59,835 bases of DNA from a virus: positions 1 to 59,835 of IMG/VR virus record IMGVR_UViG_3300027754_000101. One strand, 5' to 3'. Below are positions 27,101 to 35,700 of the stretch, piece after piece. Position numbers and translations under genes: made by a program. The notes beneath the pieces are model-generated. The model made no database searches. It was given only the letters and a program-made list of their open reading frames with translations, and had not been told where the DNA came from. Position 1 is the stretch's first letter. Every line of letters starts with the position of its first letter.

Positions 27101-27566
27101 TTTTGGAAGTACAGTTTTGATATCCAGAAATAATAATAATGAAATTATTGGATTCGGAACAAATTTTGCAGATAACGTGTATCAAGTTGATTCTGTGGTT
27201 AATGTAAGTGTTGCAAATACTATGATTGGCATTGCAACAGTTGGTACTGCAACAACAACAGTAAGAAGAGTTTATGCTCGAATATCTGGAGTTGGAACAA
27301 TTAACTTTAGTTCTACCTTAATAACTTTTGATTCAACGTCTTCAGTGTTCACATTTGATAATGTTGGAAGTGTTGGAAGTGGATTTACAGGAGTTGTTAC
27401 TCCATCAAATTACTTCGGAAACTTTAGTTGGGGTAAGATACAATTATCAGCAAGAAAAGAACCAAATGAATTCAATTTTTATGGTGATCGAAGATCTGGT
27501 GGAATTACAACATCAGCAATTGTTCAAAGAACTAAACCACTCAAATTTAAGAACTATTTGATCTAA
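15120..27566 (+). CDS. Giant virion structural protein (4148 aa), probable baseplate/tail component
   Basis: One uninterrupted 12.4-kb frame. The N-terminus (VQFNNIVKNQLPEYVREEFP) resembles the giant proteins that follow gp6 in cyanomyoviruses, in the place where T4 has gp7 (1032 aa). Most of the protein is beta-rich, with many imperfect modules of the type I-x3-N-x-G-x-GY-x4-P-x-I and IGIGT/GVGT runs. A YHYH-like domain lies at about residues 1245-1345 (WAYDGNPIYGPYGY ... PDFPNGTYAYF), with the namesake YHYH degenerated to YAYF. Another recognisable block is near residue 3200 (RPDERDWLG). No peptidase motif or membrane segment. Its role as a gp7 equivalent or a tail-fibre-like extension is inferred from position. 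Confidence 0.85.
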   Translation: MTEKRVQFNNIVKNQLPEYVREEFPLILEFLSQYYIGQEYQGAPADLIQNIDRYIKLNENTNFNQNIKLNGNISFDDTTINIDADFGTTDDFPDSYGLFKINDEIITYKNKDKYSFLNCIRGFSGITSYKKIGNPESLLFESSISEEHNSGDNVENLSVLFLKEFLSKIKKQFLPGFDERNLVTKKVQRFPGGPSDDFSLDQNIFIKQSKDFYSSKGTDQSFKILFLALYGENVEVIKPREFLFRPSDAGYKITNNLVVESVSGNPFELENLTLRQDSYFNITKAFSPVTKVEKVNSGIGTISYYEISLDSGYDRDIAVDGAIYGKFSVHPKTKIIGEVLIGQTYIDVDSTLGFPLSGELSLTYPNGESGIINYESKTFTQFSNCSGITATISDNTSIDINTFAYAYVGIGTSNLITVKIRSVLNSLNINYDSYYHAVGEKLKIKTLGISLKDKLSNNWYFNTSPSFEVEKINSQLPGTYRIILFDSHVFRIGDSIEIKGSDGSIYKLSIKNILSDKVFDCDGQFNINLNSKFILKRNRTKAVSTKYNINTIDANVQNVYKLDNRILVSSSSIPYYSKPINTQLLSYSLNGIFPESEIFKITINSDHGLYTGDAVYYTPEKDGDTVLSSLFEEGIYYVKRINQNDIKLSRSRSNIFNEIYVRLSSDKNVVNNKLELLYFKGKSLANQKLLREISPPINDGNLYPTNPGQTGILINGVEILNYKSIDSIYYGNIENINVVAGGEEYDIINLPQLIIRDSIGIGATGYVAVKGNLKEIKIINQGFDYLETPTIKISGGNGRDATAEVILTDTLHQVSFNSEEKSALVNISNNTIGFSTYHKFRNNELLIYKTFSQKAISGLTTDSSYYVSVQNPTTIKLYKTSNDSILGINTVPLISYGKGNHTFEAYNKKKIVSKITVINPGIDYENKKRTCSPVGIITSLDLIRIVDHDYKSGELLTYSVDGSAASGISTTSQYYVTRIDKDSFKLSNIGPSSNNQSFFYETKQYVNIESVGLGTHIFNYPEITVEVIGNIGISSVSTDEFKCKVQPIFQGEITSVHLTNKGTQYGSSDIINYKREPEIEVTSGSGAVLYPIVVNGKIIEILINDGGDLYTSPPELIVDGNGSGCVLTAILTNGKITSVKVVSSGIEYLQNLTSIKVISSGSGAKFISNIKSWNVNLFKKYFDVLNDDDGVIYTNINKNYGLEYCHLYAPRELRKTSYSTDSSGIPKYLETDLQQLNGIGREIDSLNHSPIIGWAYDGNPIYGPYGYITKKGGNVARMKSGYILSLDSNRPLLPPEFFVEDFKYFPSDDETVLDENNGRFCKTPDFPNGTYAYFATFEPTLDSGGIFNGFRKPKFPYLIGKNYSSKPNSFNFNPNSNQDEYNLNDNTWLRNSYSYNFNKKNSYYEYMIFPNKLKEQISEVKTVDVGSIEGVGITSGGINYKVGDELVLDVTNIGSGGFKSKVSKISGKEINSVSVSSTSITNVEFYPIGGGGNFIGFSSSPHKLNNFDTIEISGLSTSASFVEGFYKIGVSTNNFLLSGIGTTTIGISSTGVTGIVTYISVKGSLLYPDVRENDILQIDQEKVKVLNVDVLSSRIRILREIDGTIGSAHTSNTPVYEISRKFNVNVGYRTSFLNLKNVEIYFNPLESLGLGTISGVGIGTTIKFSNPGAGLTEIFIPTKTIYIPSHNLETGDSLLYNSNGGSTIQTFTSGIGTTSISNNTIFYVAKITSDLIGISTVKVGIGTTGTIVGIASTTQNISTLHFSGIGTGFYHSFKVNYPEILTGRIDKNIVTVSTAETHGLSNKDFVTIKVNPKISKTFIVKYNDYNRRTTIGSKSFSSAGINTTTNTITIVRHKLLGGQKVIHTADFPSGGLENNKIYYINVVDRDNIRLSNTFYDSTSLKPSTINITSSSDGLLSLINPTIEAYRNSKLIFDLSDSSLSHAQETLSVSSFDFNLFVASNFNKKYEKIEDNLITIQKQGIIGVSTNAQVSVTVNENTPELLYYKLNPTNLISIPEIKKEIVTDNEVFGNNSIFVRDSFYNGDHEILVSTGSTFTYNLEAYPEEISYTSENSEINYITDSVNVSGPINSVDIISGGYNFDILPGISSIITNNGIGAILDLQSSSIGAIKSTQIKNIGFDYPTDFTMRPTFRIPKILKLEPLSSFDNIGITSSGIGYAIAPKLIVIDGKTKNRINDVDLRYNVSDSSVSILKNTKGLFQIIPTILPIQNCNGVGISSISYNSSTKDVTLTLSVGFTTVFGFPFSINDKIIVEGVSIGTGTTARGYNSENYNYELFTITNVNPNYGGLTANITYNLSQFLSEGESPGIFVSVESSGVVVPEKYFPIFNLKLKKNIFYLGEEVTTLSNDNFGKMFRFDPITEYAIIETTDDFEEGQILLGKSSGAQALITQSQGFEFDYKLDSFSKVYGGWSYDAGILNETSQRIQDSFYYQNFSYSLKSKVNYDDWNDVVSNLNHTSGFKKFSDYQLESNTLNINSLVVGSSDVDLRIDLVGVVDLNCVYNFDLVSENALNIDSNIVSDEIIFNSVILKDYNESIGNRVLLFDDISNQFNSNPRPTQYSVVHRVAASYARTQKYIIFTKDARYTDEKKLTVATFLIDNNNLTYLNQYGVEGQDDLGDFDVTVDGSDVILQFYPHKFSVNDYDTTSISYNLKDSLTSVGSSDFGCVSIATSSISVSSGSTTTIVGIAVTYTSSKILVEIGTPNGLFQYDELNLVHNGSDVNLLEFGKINNLNDDEYVGSGLGTYNAYISGSKINLDFAPNPGIAATVNLIRISIGDTSSTGIGTYQMRHVLIRGSSTSIASSTSPISNVIETYDQTYDAAYFIVQVSDVTNNRHQMSEVLVIDNETYSQTYQTEYAVVETSSGLGTIGSTCSTFTNLTFTPNPNIDVVVKVYMNAFKYDETLLPDQINFNNAIIETDFSEYFGTETDIKREFGLTYETYPVFVRDFLGNESSVVNVVDSTIKLPNHFFVTGEKLTYTYAGVGSTQAIGIAVTSVIGVGVTDKLPTTVYVVKIDDKTIKLSESAENALKLIPITFNLTNVGIGTSHTLTAHNQNNKVLISLDNNIQSPVVSTSQTTSLAKEVNSIDDIIYFTGITSFFGSDLIRIGSEILRIDGVGIGSTNAIRVKRSWLGTNYAGYSTGSLVTKVTGNYNIVGNNLNFVSAPYGNIPLSTSTNRPDERDWLGISTSSKFHGRMFMRSGELNNSNETYYRNYIFDDISDSFTGIISTFTLKSSGANVTGISTNNAIILINEIFQDPFVIGGESDNYILSESLGETNITFVGSALTIANDIGISSFPRGGMIVSVGSSSGFGYQPLISAGGTSIISIAGTVQSISIGNTGSGYRVSTNYQILSKTSSAVGIGSTIIFLQNENSIFGILNLLNTGSNCTIGVGTYVLPTSIVSIASTFIRIGVGSTNSYSIPSGTSVSVNISNPQIGIVNVGVANSSVGVATVTHIGFATIISGRISSSVSITNTGSGYTTSNPPIVIIDDPSSYSNISLRYSSSSSGFGTEAKIDVVVGQGSSIIDFEIKSTGYGYGQGQILTLPIGGLSGIPTTSGYIPFEITIEKTINDKFSGWSVGELQVLDNFDSLFNGKRRVFSLKLAGEVIAIFSGPGSNIKVEYTLLVFINSILQVPGEGYLFKGGTNIIFTEAPKEGDTSNIIFYRGTGDIDVVEREVLSTVKSGDNLTIEYSASLNQSPILLEEERLIIDIPSVNIVSTNSYYGPGNVDDPDLLRPVKWCRQVEDVFINSKIVGKSRDLYESSISPSAYLIKSVGMGDTEVFVDNIRPFFNPINEFNSLAVGLNPLLDHLSFQKSIFIISQDPKVSASATAIVSATGTISSVVITDGGVGYSTATVSFGSTVGSGTTTQAFGSVIVGVGGTITGIAITNPGVGYTSSNPPQVLISSPVVTTEISGVSSYSGDSGVIVGFGTTTQSSTDKLIFDFYIPQDSFLRNTSIVGTAITLSSISVNDYFTVYDSNVGFGSTVLISRNNNNEIIGFGTNFADNVYQVDSVVNVSVANTMIGIATVGTATTTVRRVYARISGVGTINFSSTLITFDSTSSVFTFDNVGSVGSGFTGVVTPSNYFGNFSWGKIQLSARKEPNEFNFYGDRRSGGITTSAIVQRTKPLKFKNYLI

Positions 27567-27569
27567 ATA
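27563..27569 (+). promoter_or_regulatory. Variant late promoter motif CTAAATA
   Basis: Lies across the stop of the giant gene and 22 bases before the next start. It deviates from NATAAATA in one place; the same variant occurs before gp3 (55630). Confidence 0.4.
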
Positions 27570-27591
27570 CTTATAAACTAAAATATCCATA

Positions 27592-28200
27592 ATGGCAAGA
27601 GTAGCAATAAACACAGGAGCATCTGCAAATGACGGAACAGGTACTAATTTAAGATCTGCTGGTGGGATTCTCAATAGTAATTTTTTAGAACTTTATACTT
27701 ATTTGGGAGCAGGAAGTACAACAGTTCTCTCTGCTCCACTATGGAGTTCCACAAATGCAGGGATTAACACACTCAGAAATGTTGGAATAGGAACCACAAA
27801 TCCAACAGAAAAACTTACAGTTGTTGGAGTAACATCATCAACATCATTTTATGGAGATTCATCATATACTGCAAGTGGTAGATGGACATTAGGTGCCAAT
27901 GGATCTGCTGATTATACTTTCACTGGAATTGGATTTACTCAGACAACTAATGATCCGGTTCTTTATCTTGCAAGAGGTAGAGTTTATGAGTTTGTAAATA
28001 ACTCTGGTGGTAGCCATCCATTTCAAATACGTTTAAGTAATGGTGGTGCTGCGTATAGTGATGGTGTCACTAATAATGGTGGTGCAAGTGGTGTTATAAG
28101 ATTTGAAATTCCATTTAGTGCTCCAAATACTTTATATTATCAATGTACTTCTCATTCTGGAATGGGAAACACAATAAGTGTTTATCCAAATACAATCTAA
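27592..28200 (+). CDS. Virion protein with C-terminal cupredoxin-like domain
   Basis: The N-terminal ~35 residues (NTGASANDGTGTNLRSAGG ... NSNFLELY) form the small tail/fibre domain common in phage structural proteins. It is followed by VGIGTTNPTEKLTVVG, a motif frequent in fibre stalks. Residues ~118-198 look like a cupredoxin: YEFVNNSGGSHPFQI supplies H142, and LYYQCTSHSGMGN supplies C185, H188 and M191. The C-x2-H-x2-M spacing is the one in amicyanin. All four type-1 copper ligands are present, so copper binding is plausible. It lies between the giant protein and gp8, so it is probably in the baseplate or tail. Function in the virion unknown. Confidence 0.8.
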   Translation: MARVAINTGASANDGTGTNLRSAGGILNSNFLELYTYLGAGSTTVLSAPLWSSTNAGINTLRNVGIGTTNPTEKLTVVGVTSSTSFYGDSSYTASGRWTLGANGSADYTFTGIGFTQTTNDPVLYLARGRVYEFVNNSGGSHPFQIRLSNGGAAYSDGVTNNGGASGVIRFEIPFSAPNTLYYQCTSHSGMGNTISVYPNTI

Positions 28201-28207
28201 AATACCT

Positions 28208-28215
28208 AATAAATA
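28208..28215 (+). promoter_or_regulatory. Late promoter motif AATAAATA for gp8
   Basis: Exact NATAAATA match eight bases after the preceding stop and 18 bases before the gp8 start. Confidence 0.75.
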
Positions 28216-28233
28216 ATAAAAAAAGACTATAAA

Positions 28234-29790
28234 ATGGCAGCAATCATAACTGATCAAATTAGAATATTAAATGCAAAGAATTTTGTTGCGGGTGTAACAA
28301 CATCTACAAATACATATTATTCTTTTGTTGGGTTAACTAATCCAACAAATATACAATCTGATTGGGATTCAAACCCCCCAAGTCCTTCTGATAATTTTGA
28401 TGAGGAAAATAATTATTGGGACACAATGATTGCATTAAAAAAAATAGATAAAAGTGATATTGCATTAGTTGTACCCAAACGTTTTTGGGTATCTGGAACA
28501 ACTTATGATATGTATCGTCATGATTATAGTATTTCAAAGCAAGCAAGGTCAGGGTCCACTAATTTATATTCTTCTAGGTATTTTTTAGTTAACAGCGATT
28601 ATCGAGTTTACATTTGTTTACAAAATGGCACAACTCCAGAAACTCCAAATGGACAACCTTCATTAGATGAACCAGTATTTACAGATTTGGAACCAAAATC
28701 TGCAGGAACTACTGGAGATGGGTATATTTGGAAATACTTATATACTATAAAACCATCTGAGATATCAAAGTTCGAATCTGTTGATTTTATTTCTGTACCA
28801 TCAAATTGGGAAACATCTGTTGAAAATGCTGCAATACGAGATAATGCTATTGATGGATCAATCAAAATAGTTACTATTCTCGACAGAGGTGTTGGTGTTG
28901 GAGTAGCTAACGGAACTTACACAAGAGTTCCAATTAAAGGTGACGGCATTGGGGCAGAGTGTACTATATCTATTGATAATGATCAAAAAGTTGAGTCTAT
29001 TACGGTATCAAATCAAGGGTCTGAATACACTTATGGAAATGTTGATTTAGCAGCAGGAAATATTCCAGTAACATCTACTAATCCAATATTTAATGTAATT
29101 ATTCCTCCAGATGGTGGTCATGGTGCAAATATTTACAGAGAACTTGGTGTAAAAAATGTTCTTCTATATTCAAGAATTGAAAATGATGTTGAAAATCCAG
29201 ATTTTATTACTGGAAATCAAATTTCTAGAATTGGCATAGTAGAAAATCCAAAAGCATATGAATCTATACAGAATTTAAGTTTAAGTAAAGCAAGCGCTGT
29301 TTATGCAATAAAATTAACAGGTAATGCAGCAACATCAGCTACATTTCAGATAAATACCACTATTACACAAACAATAGGGTCAGGAATAACAGCGGCTGGT
29401 AAAGTAATAAGTTATGATCAAACCACTACAGTTTTAAAATATTGGCAAGATAGGACTCTTGCTGGATTTACAACAACTCCAGGAGCAGGAATAGGAATAA
29501 CAAATCCTATCTATGGATATGAGTTAAACAAATTTTTAAGTTCTCCTTTAAGTGGTGGAAGTTTAATAATCAATGGCGGATCAGTTCCACTTGGTATCGA
29601 CACCTCATTTACTGGTATATCTACTGTAATAAATAATAGAACATACTATCTTGGACAGTCATTTACTAATGGTTTGTCTAATCCAGAGGTTAAAAAGCAC
29701 ACTGGAAACATAATTTATGTTGATAATCGCCCATCAATTACAAGGTCAACCAATCAAAAGGAAGACATCAAAGTAATATTGCAATTTTAA
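28234..29790 (+). CDS. 8: Baseplate wedge subunit gp8
   Basis: The C-terminus (HTGNIIYVDNRPSITR, then QKEDIKVILQF) matches T4 gp8 (H-S-G-x-M-I-Y-M-E-N-R-P...EEINILFTF). The N-terminal half has YWDTMIALKKIDKSDIALVVPKR and GDGYIWKYLYTI, as in T4 gp8. At 518 aa it is longer than T4 gp8 (334 aa); the extra is mostly Gly/Thr/Ile-rich beta sequence in the second half. gp8 forms a dimer in the wedge that binds the sheath-baseplate periphery. Confidence 0.92.
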   Translation: MAAIITDQIRILNAKNFVAGVTTSTNTYYSFVGLTNPTNIQSDWDSNPPSPSDNFDEENNYWDTMIALKKIDKSDIALVVPKRFWVSGTTYDMYRHDYSISKQARSGSTNLYSSRYFLVNSDYRVYICLQNGTTPETPNGQPSLDEPVFTDLEPKSAGTTGDGYIWKYLYTIKPSEISKFESVDFISVPSNWETSVENAAIRDNAIDGSIKIVTILDRGVGVGVANGTYTRVPIKGDGIGAECTISIDNDQKVESITVSNQGSEYTYGNVDLAAGNIPVTSTNPIFNVIIPPDGGHGANIYRELGVKNVLLYSRIENDVENPDFITGNQISRIGIVENPKAYESIQNLSLSKASAVYAIKLTGNAATSATFQINTTITQTIGSGITAAGKVISYDQTTTVLKYWQDRTLAGFTTTPGAGIGITNPIYGYELNKFLSSPLSGGSLIINGGSVPLGIDTSFTGISTVINNRTYYLGQSFTNGLSNPEVKKHTGNIIYVDNRPSITRSTNQKEDIKVILQF

Positions 29791-29796
29791 AAAAAA

Positions 29797-32700
29797 ATGT
29801 CACAGGTTACTAATCTCAACGTTTCTCCATACTTCGATGATTACAATTCCCCAGAGGTGGGAGCAAAAGATAAAGATTATTATCAGGTTCTCTTCAAACC
29901 TGGATATCCTGTACAAGCAAGAGAATTAACTACTTTACAGTCAATATTACAAAATCAAATAGAAAAATTTGGACAACACTTTTTTAAAGAAGGTGCAAAA
30001 GTTATTCCAGGAAATACTGGATATAATGTTTTTTATTACGCAGTTCAACTTCAAAATACTTACATTGGAGTACCAATAGATGTTTATGTAAATTCATTAA
30101 TTGGGAAAAAAATTACAGGATTAACTTCGGGTGTTTCGGCAGTTGTTGATAGAATTTTATTGTCAAAAGATTCTGAAAAAAGAAATACAACTCTTTATAT
30201 TCAATATTTAAATTCAAATCCAGATAATAATACTTTAGAAGATTTTTCTAGCGGAGAATTATTAATTTGTTCTGAAAATATTAATACAGAGCAGTTGGGT
30301 ACAACAATAATTCCAGCAGGAGAACCTTTTGCGTCTACTATACAAACAAATCCAAATTCTGTTGGATCTGCATTTTCAATAACAAATGGCGTTTATTTCA
30401 TTCGTGGAAGATTTATAAATGTAGATTCTGAGGTTTTATTATTAGATCAATATTCAAATATTCCAAGTTATAGAGTTGGATTAATAATTACAGAAAAAAT
30501 TGTAAATTCTGATATAGATGAAAGTTTAAATGACAATTCAAGAGGATTTAATAATTATTCTGCTCCAGGTTCTGATAGATTAAAAATAACTCTTAGATTA
30601 GGTAAAAAATCTTTAGATAACTTTGATGATAATGATTTTGTGGAATTGGCCACAGTTCAAAATGGAATTTTGAGATCTAAAAAAACTAATACTGAATACA
30701 ATTTAATAGCAGATGAATTTGCTAGAAGAACTTTTTCAGAATCTGGTGACTATACTATAAAACCATTTGATATTTCAATTAAAGAATCACTTAACAATAG
30801 AGAAGGAAATGGTGGAATATTTTTTGAAGATCGTTTAACTAATGGTGGTTCAGTTCCAAATAAAGATTTGGCATTATATCAAATATCTCCTGGAAAAGCA
30901 TTCGTTCGCGGATACGAAGTAGAAATTATAAGTTCAAATTTTTTAGATATTCCAAAACCAAGAACATCAACAACTGTAGACAATCAAGCAATTAGTTTTA
31001 ATACTGGATCCACTTTTACATTAAACAGAGTATATGGTACACCTTTAACTGGTATTGGAAATACTTATGTCTTAAGTTTAAGAGATGAAAGAGTTGGAAC
31101 TTTCAGCACAATTGCATCAGGAAAAGAAATTGGTGTTGCCAGAGTTTATGATTTTTATTTAGAATCTGGTTCATATGATGTTGCCAATTCCAATTTAAAT
31201 CGTTGGAGTATTTCTTTATATGATATACAAACAGTATCAGAAATAACACTAAATCAACCAATTACTTTAAGTGTTCCTACATTTATTAAAGGCAAGAGAA
31301 GTGGTGCCACTGCATTTTTAAAGGATGCCATAGATAATAAATCAACGTTCTCTATTTATCAACAAAATGGAAACTTTGTTTCTAATGAATCATTTATAAT
31401 AAATGGAATTGATAATACAAGAGTTTCAATAGCAGTAACTTCTTATGGAATTTCTGATGTCAAATCAGTTTATGGAATAGTTGGATCAGCAAAAACTTTC
31501 ACATCTGATATTTTACAATCAAATTTATTTCAAGTTGGGTCTGCAAATATTTCACCAATTCATTCTGGAATTAGCACAGTTACAACTACAAATGTTAATT
31601 TTCCCAATAATGATTTAAAGATAAATTCTTTAGTTCAATATAGTGATCCTAACCACCTAGATCCGATATTTGCAAAAATAGTTGGAATTAGCACAAGTAG
31701 TGTAACTATTGTTGGTGTGGCAACAGTTACTGGTATATGTACAGGAAAATTACCAACCAACAATCTTTCTGTATCCGATTTTAAAGTTTTAACAACAAGA
31801 TTAAATTTTTCATCCGATAATACCTTTTTTACTAGGTTATCAAAATCAAATGTGTCAAATGTCGATTTAAAAAATTCTACATTAACTATCAGAAAAACTT
31901 ATAGTAATGTTGATATTCAGAATGGAAAACTATCGTCAACAGTATCTGCTGGGATTAATGAAACTTTTTTACCATTTGATGAGGAAAGATATACATTAGT
32001 ACGATCAGATGGTTCTTATGAAATTTTAACTTCAGATAAATTTGAGTTTACTTTAGGATCGCAATCTTTAATGATCTATGGATTAGGATCAAATGATGTT
32101 GGATGTACTCTCCATACAACATTGAGAAAAATTTCACCAACAAATAAAATTAAAATTAAAAAAAGAATTAATACTTTAATTGTAGATAAATCATCTAAAC
32201 CATCATCCGGAATCGGATCTACAACTTTAAATGATGGATTAATCTATGGCAATTATCCATATGGCACTAGAATTCAAGATGAATTAATCTCTTTAAATGT
32301 TCCTGATGTAATTAAAATTTTTGGTATTTTTGAATCTATTGATAATAATACACCATCAGCTCCAAAAATGACTCTTAGTTCTATTATTAGTCCAACATCA
32401 AAAACTTCAGATTTAATTATAGGTGAAAAAATTATAGGAAGAAATTCTGGTGCGGTAGGGTTGATTGCTGAAAGATTAACAGATTCTCAAATAACATTTA
32501 TTCCAATTTCCAGTTCAAACTTTTCGGAAGGAGAAGTGATTAAATGTCAAGAATCTAATATAGATGCAATTATCACTTCTTTGTCTAGTTCTAGTTTAGA
32601 TATTTCATCTAAATTTACATTTTCATCGGGACAAAATAATTATTTTTATGACATTGGAACTTTATCGAGAAAATCAAAAATATCTGCTCCATTAAGAAAA

Positions 32701-35700
32701 ATTAAAGTTTATTTTCTCAATGGTTATTATGATTCTTCTGATAATGGAGATATCACAACCATAAATTCTTATAATAGTTTTGATTATTCTACAGAAGTAC
32801 AAAGAGTGAGTGGTTTAAGAAATACAGACATTATCGATATAAGACCAGCAGTTTCAAATTATAGTGTTTTAGAAAATTCTAGATCTCCATTTGAATTTTA
32901 TGGCAGAACATTTAATTCTTCTGGAAGTTCTGCAACAAATATTTTAGCATCAGACGAACCTATATCAATATCATTTTCACATTATCTTGGTAGAACTGAT
33001 AGAATTTTTGTGTCATCAGATGGAAAACTTCAAGTTTCATATGGTGTACCATCAGAAAAATTTGAACCTCCAATTTCAATAGAGGGTGCTCTTGAGATTG
33101 GTTCAATAAAACTTCCACCTTATCTTTACAATGTAGGAGATGCTTCTATTAAATTTTTGGAAAATAAAGGTTATACAATGTCTGATATCAGAAGACTTGA
33201 AAATAGAATTAAAAATTTAGAATACTATACATCATTATCATTATTGGAAACAAATACTGCAAATCTTTTTATTCCAGACTCGAATGGTTTAAATAAATTT
33301 AAGTCAGGATTTTTTGTAGATAATTTTAAAACACTATTTTCTCAAGAAGAATCATTTGAAATTAAGAATAGTATAGATGTTAAAAATAGTGAAATAAGAC
33401 CTAGACACTACACCACATCTTTGGATTTAATTACTGGACCGGTTGTTAATGCAGATTCAAATAGAGATTTAGCATTTATTCAACCAGAGGGAATTAATAT
33501 TAAAAAAACAGGAGATATTATTACTTTAAATTATACTGAAGTAGAATGGTTAAAACAAACTTTTGCAACTAGAACAGAAAGTATTACCCCATATATTATT
33601 AGTTTCTGGCAAGCAACATTAGAATTGACTCCACCATCAGATACTTGGGTAGATACAGTTCTCTTACAACCAAAAATTATTAATCAGGAAGGTAACTATG
33701 CAGAAACTGTTGCAACTGCTGTTATAAATCTTGGATTTAATCCAAATACTGGATTTGCTCCTGTTGCATGGAATTCCTGGGAAACGAATTGGATTGGAGA
33801 AGAAAAAATTACCAACACTACACAAAGAAATGAAGCATCTCGTAGGCATATAGGTAGTAGTGAAACTTGGCGTGATGGTGGTGGGTGGACATGGAGGAAT
33901 GATACTTTTCAAACTACAGTAACTACTACTGAGGATACAACACAAGAAACTATAACGACTGGACAAGAATCTAGAGGTGGATCTCAAACTTTTATTTCTG
34001 AGCAATTTGATGTTACTGCTCAAGGAGAAAAACTTTTAAGTAGAGATTTAGTTGCTTTTATGAGATCTAGAAATGTACAACTAGTTTGCAAAAGATTAAA
34101 ACCACTTACAAGATTGTATGCATTTTTTGATAACATTGAAGTTACTCAATATTGTGTTCCAAAACTTTTAAATATAAGTATGAAGTCTGGCGTTTTTATA
34201 GTTGGAGAAACTGTTATAGGAACATTAGATACATCTGGAGTAAACAGAAGTACTCCTGGAACAACACCAAGAATTACCTTTAGAGTAGCATCATCAAAAC
34301 ATAAAGAAGGCCCATATAATGCTCCAACTTCACAATTTACACAAAATCCATATTCATCAAGAGTTATACCACCATCTTATTCATCAACTTCAGAAATACT
34401 TAACATAGATACATTTTCATTATCAGACAAAGTTCAAGGAGAGTATGGTGGTTGGGTATCATCTGGAATGATATTTGTTGGACAAACTAGTGGAGCTGTT
34501 GCAACATTAAATGATTTTAAATTGATATCGAGTATTTCTTCAGATTGGATAGGAAGTTTTTTCATACCAGACCCAAATGTTTCAACAAACCCAAGATTTG
34601 AAACTGGAACTAAAGTATTAACATTAATTAATAATGAAAGAAATGATCAAAATAAAGCAACAACAATTGGAGAAGAGTCTTATTCCTCAAGTGGTATTTT
34701 AGAAACTTTTCAAGAAGATATCATATCTGTTAGAAATGCAAGAATAGAAAACAAACAATTATTTGAACAAAGAGCAATATTCAGTACAACAGGACCTCAA
34801 CTTATAAAATCAATAATTACTGGACAGACAACTAGATCGGAGTCTCAAGATGTTTTTGTTGATCCTTTAGCACAATCATTTTTAGTTGAAGAACCTAATG
34901 GTATTTTTATTACAAGTTGTGAAGTTTATTTTCAATCTAAGGATGATGCAGAGATTCCATGCATATTCCAACTAAGAACTATGCAAACAGGAGTTCCAAC
35001 TCAAAAAATATTACCATTTTCTGAAGTAGTTTTAAGTCCAGATGAAGTGAATGTATCTAATGATGGATCTGTTCCAACTAAATTTACCTTTAAATCTCCG
35101 GTATATTTGGAAGGTGGTGGAACATCATATGCGATGTGCTTGTTATCACTTTCTACTAAATATCAAGTTTATATTTCTAGAGTTGGTGAAGAAGACATTC
35201 AAACTCAAACATTTATATCAAACCAGCCGTATTTGGGGTCGCTTTTTAAATCTCAAAATGGATCAACATGGGATGCAAGTCAGTGGGAAGATTTAAAGTT
35301 TAACTTGTATAGAGCTGAATTTGCAACTAAAGGTAATGTTCAATTTTATAACCCCATTCTTTCTGAAGGAAATAGTCAGGTTGCAAATCTTTTATCTGAT
35401 CCTTTAAGTCTAAATTCTAGAGAAATTAGAATAGGTCTATCAACTTCAATCACAGATTCTGGACTGAAATTGGGAAATACAATTGTACAGCAGGGTACAA
35501 ATGCAACCGGGAATTATGTTGGTAGTGCTGGATCCGCTACAGGTTCTCTTACAATAACTAACTCTGGTATTGGATATACTCCATCTTCTGGAGGAAAAAC
35601 TTTTAATGGTATAAATTTGGTTACAATTAGTGGTAGCGGAAGAAATGCAACAGCAAATATAACAATAAGTAACGGAGTTTCTGTAGCTGCCACAATTAGT

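Noticed and set aside
33664-34023. 119-codon minus-strand frame
   Set aside because: Shadow of the DUF4815-type gene; low-complexity Ser/Cys-rich translation and no start signals.
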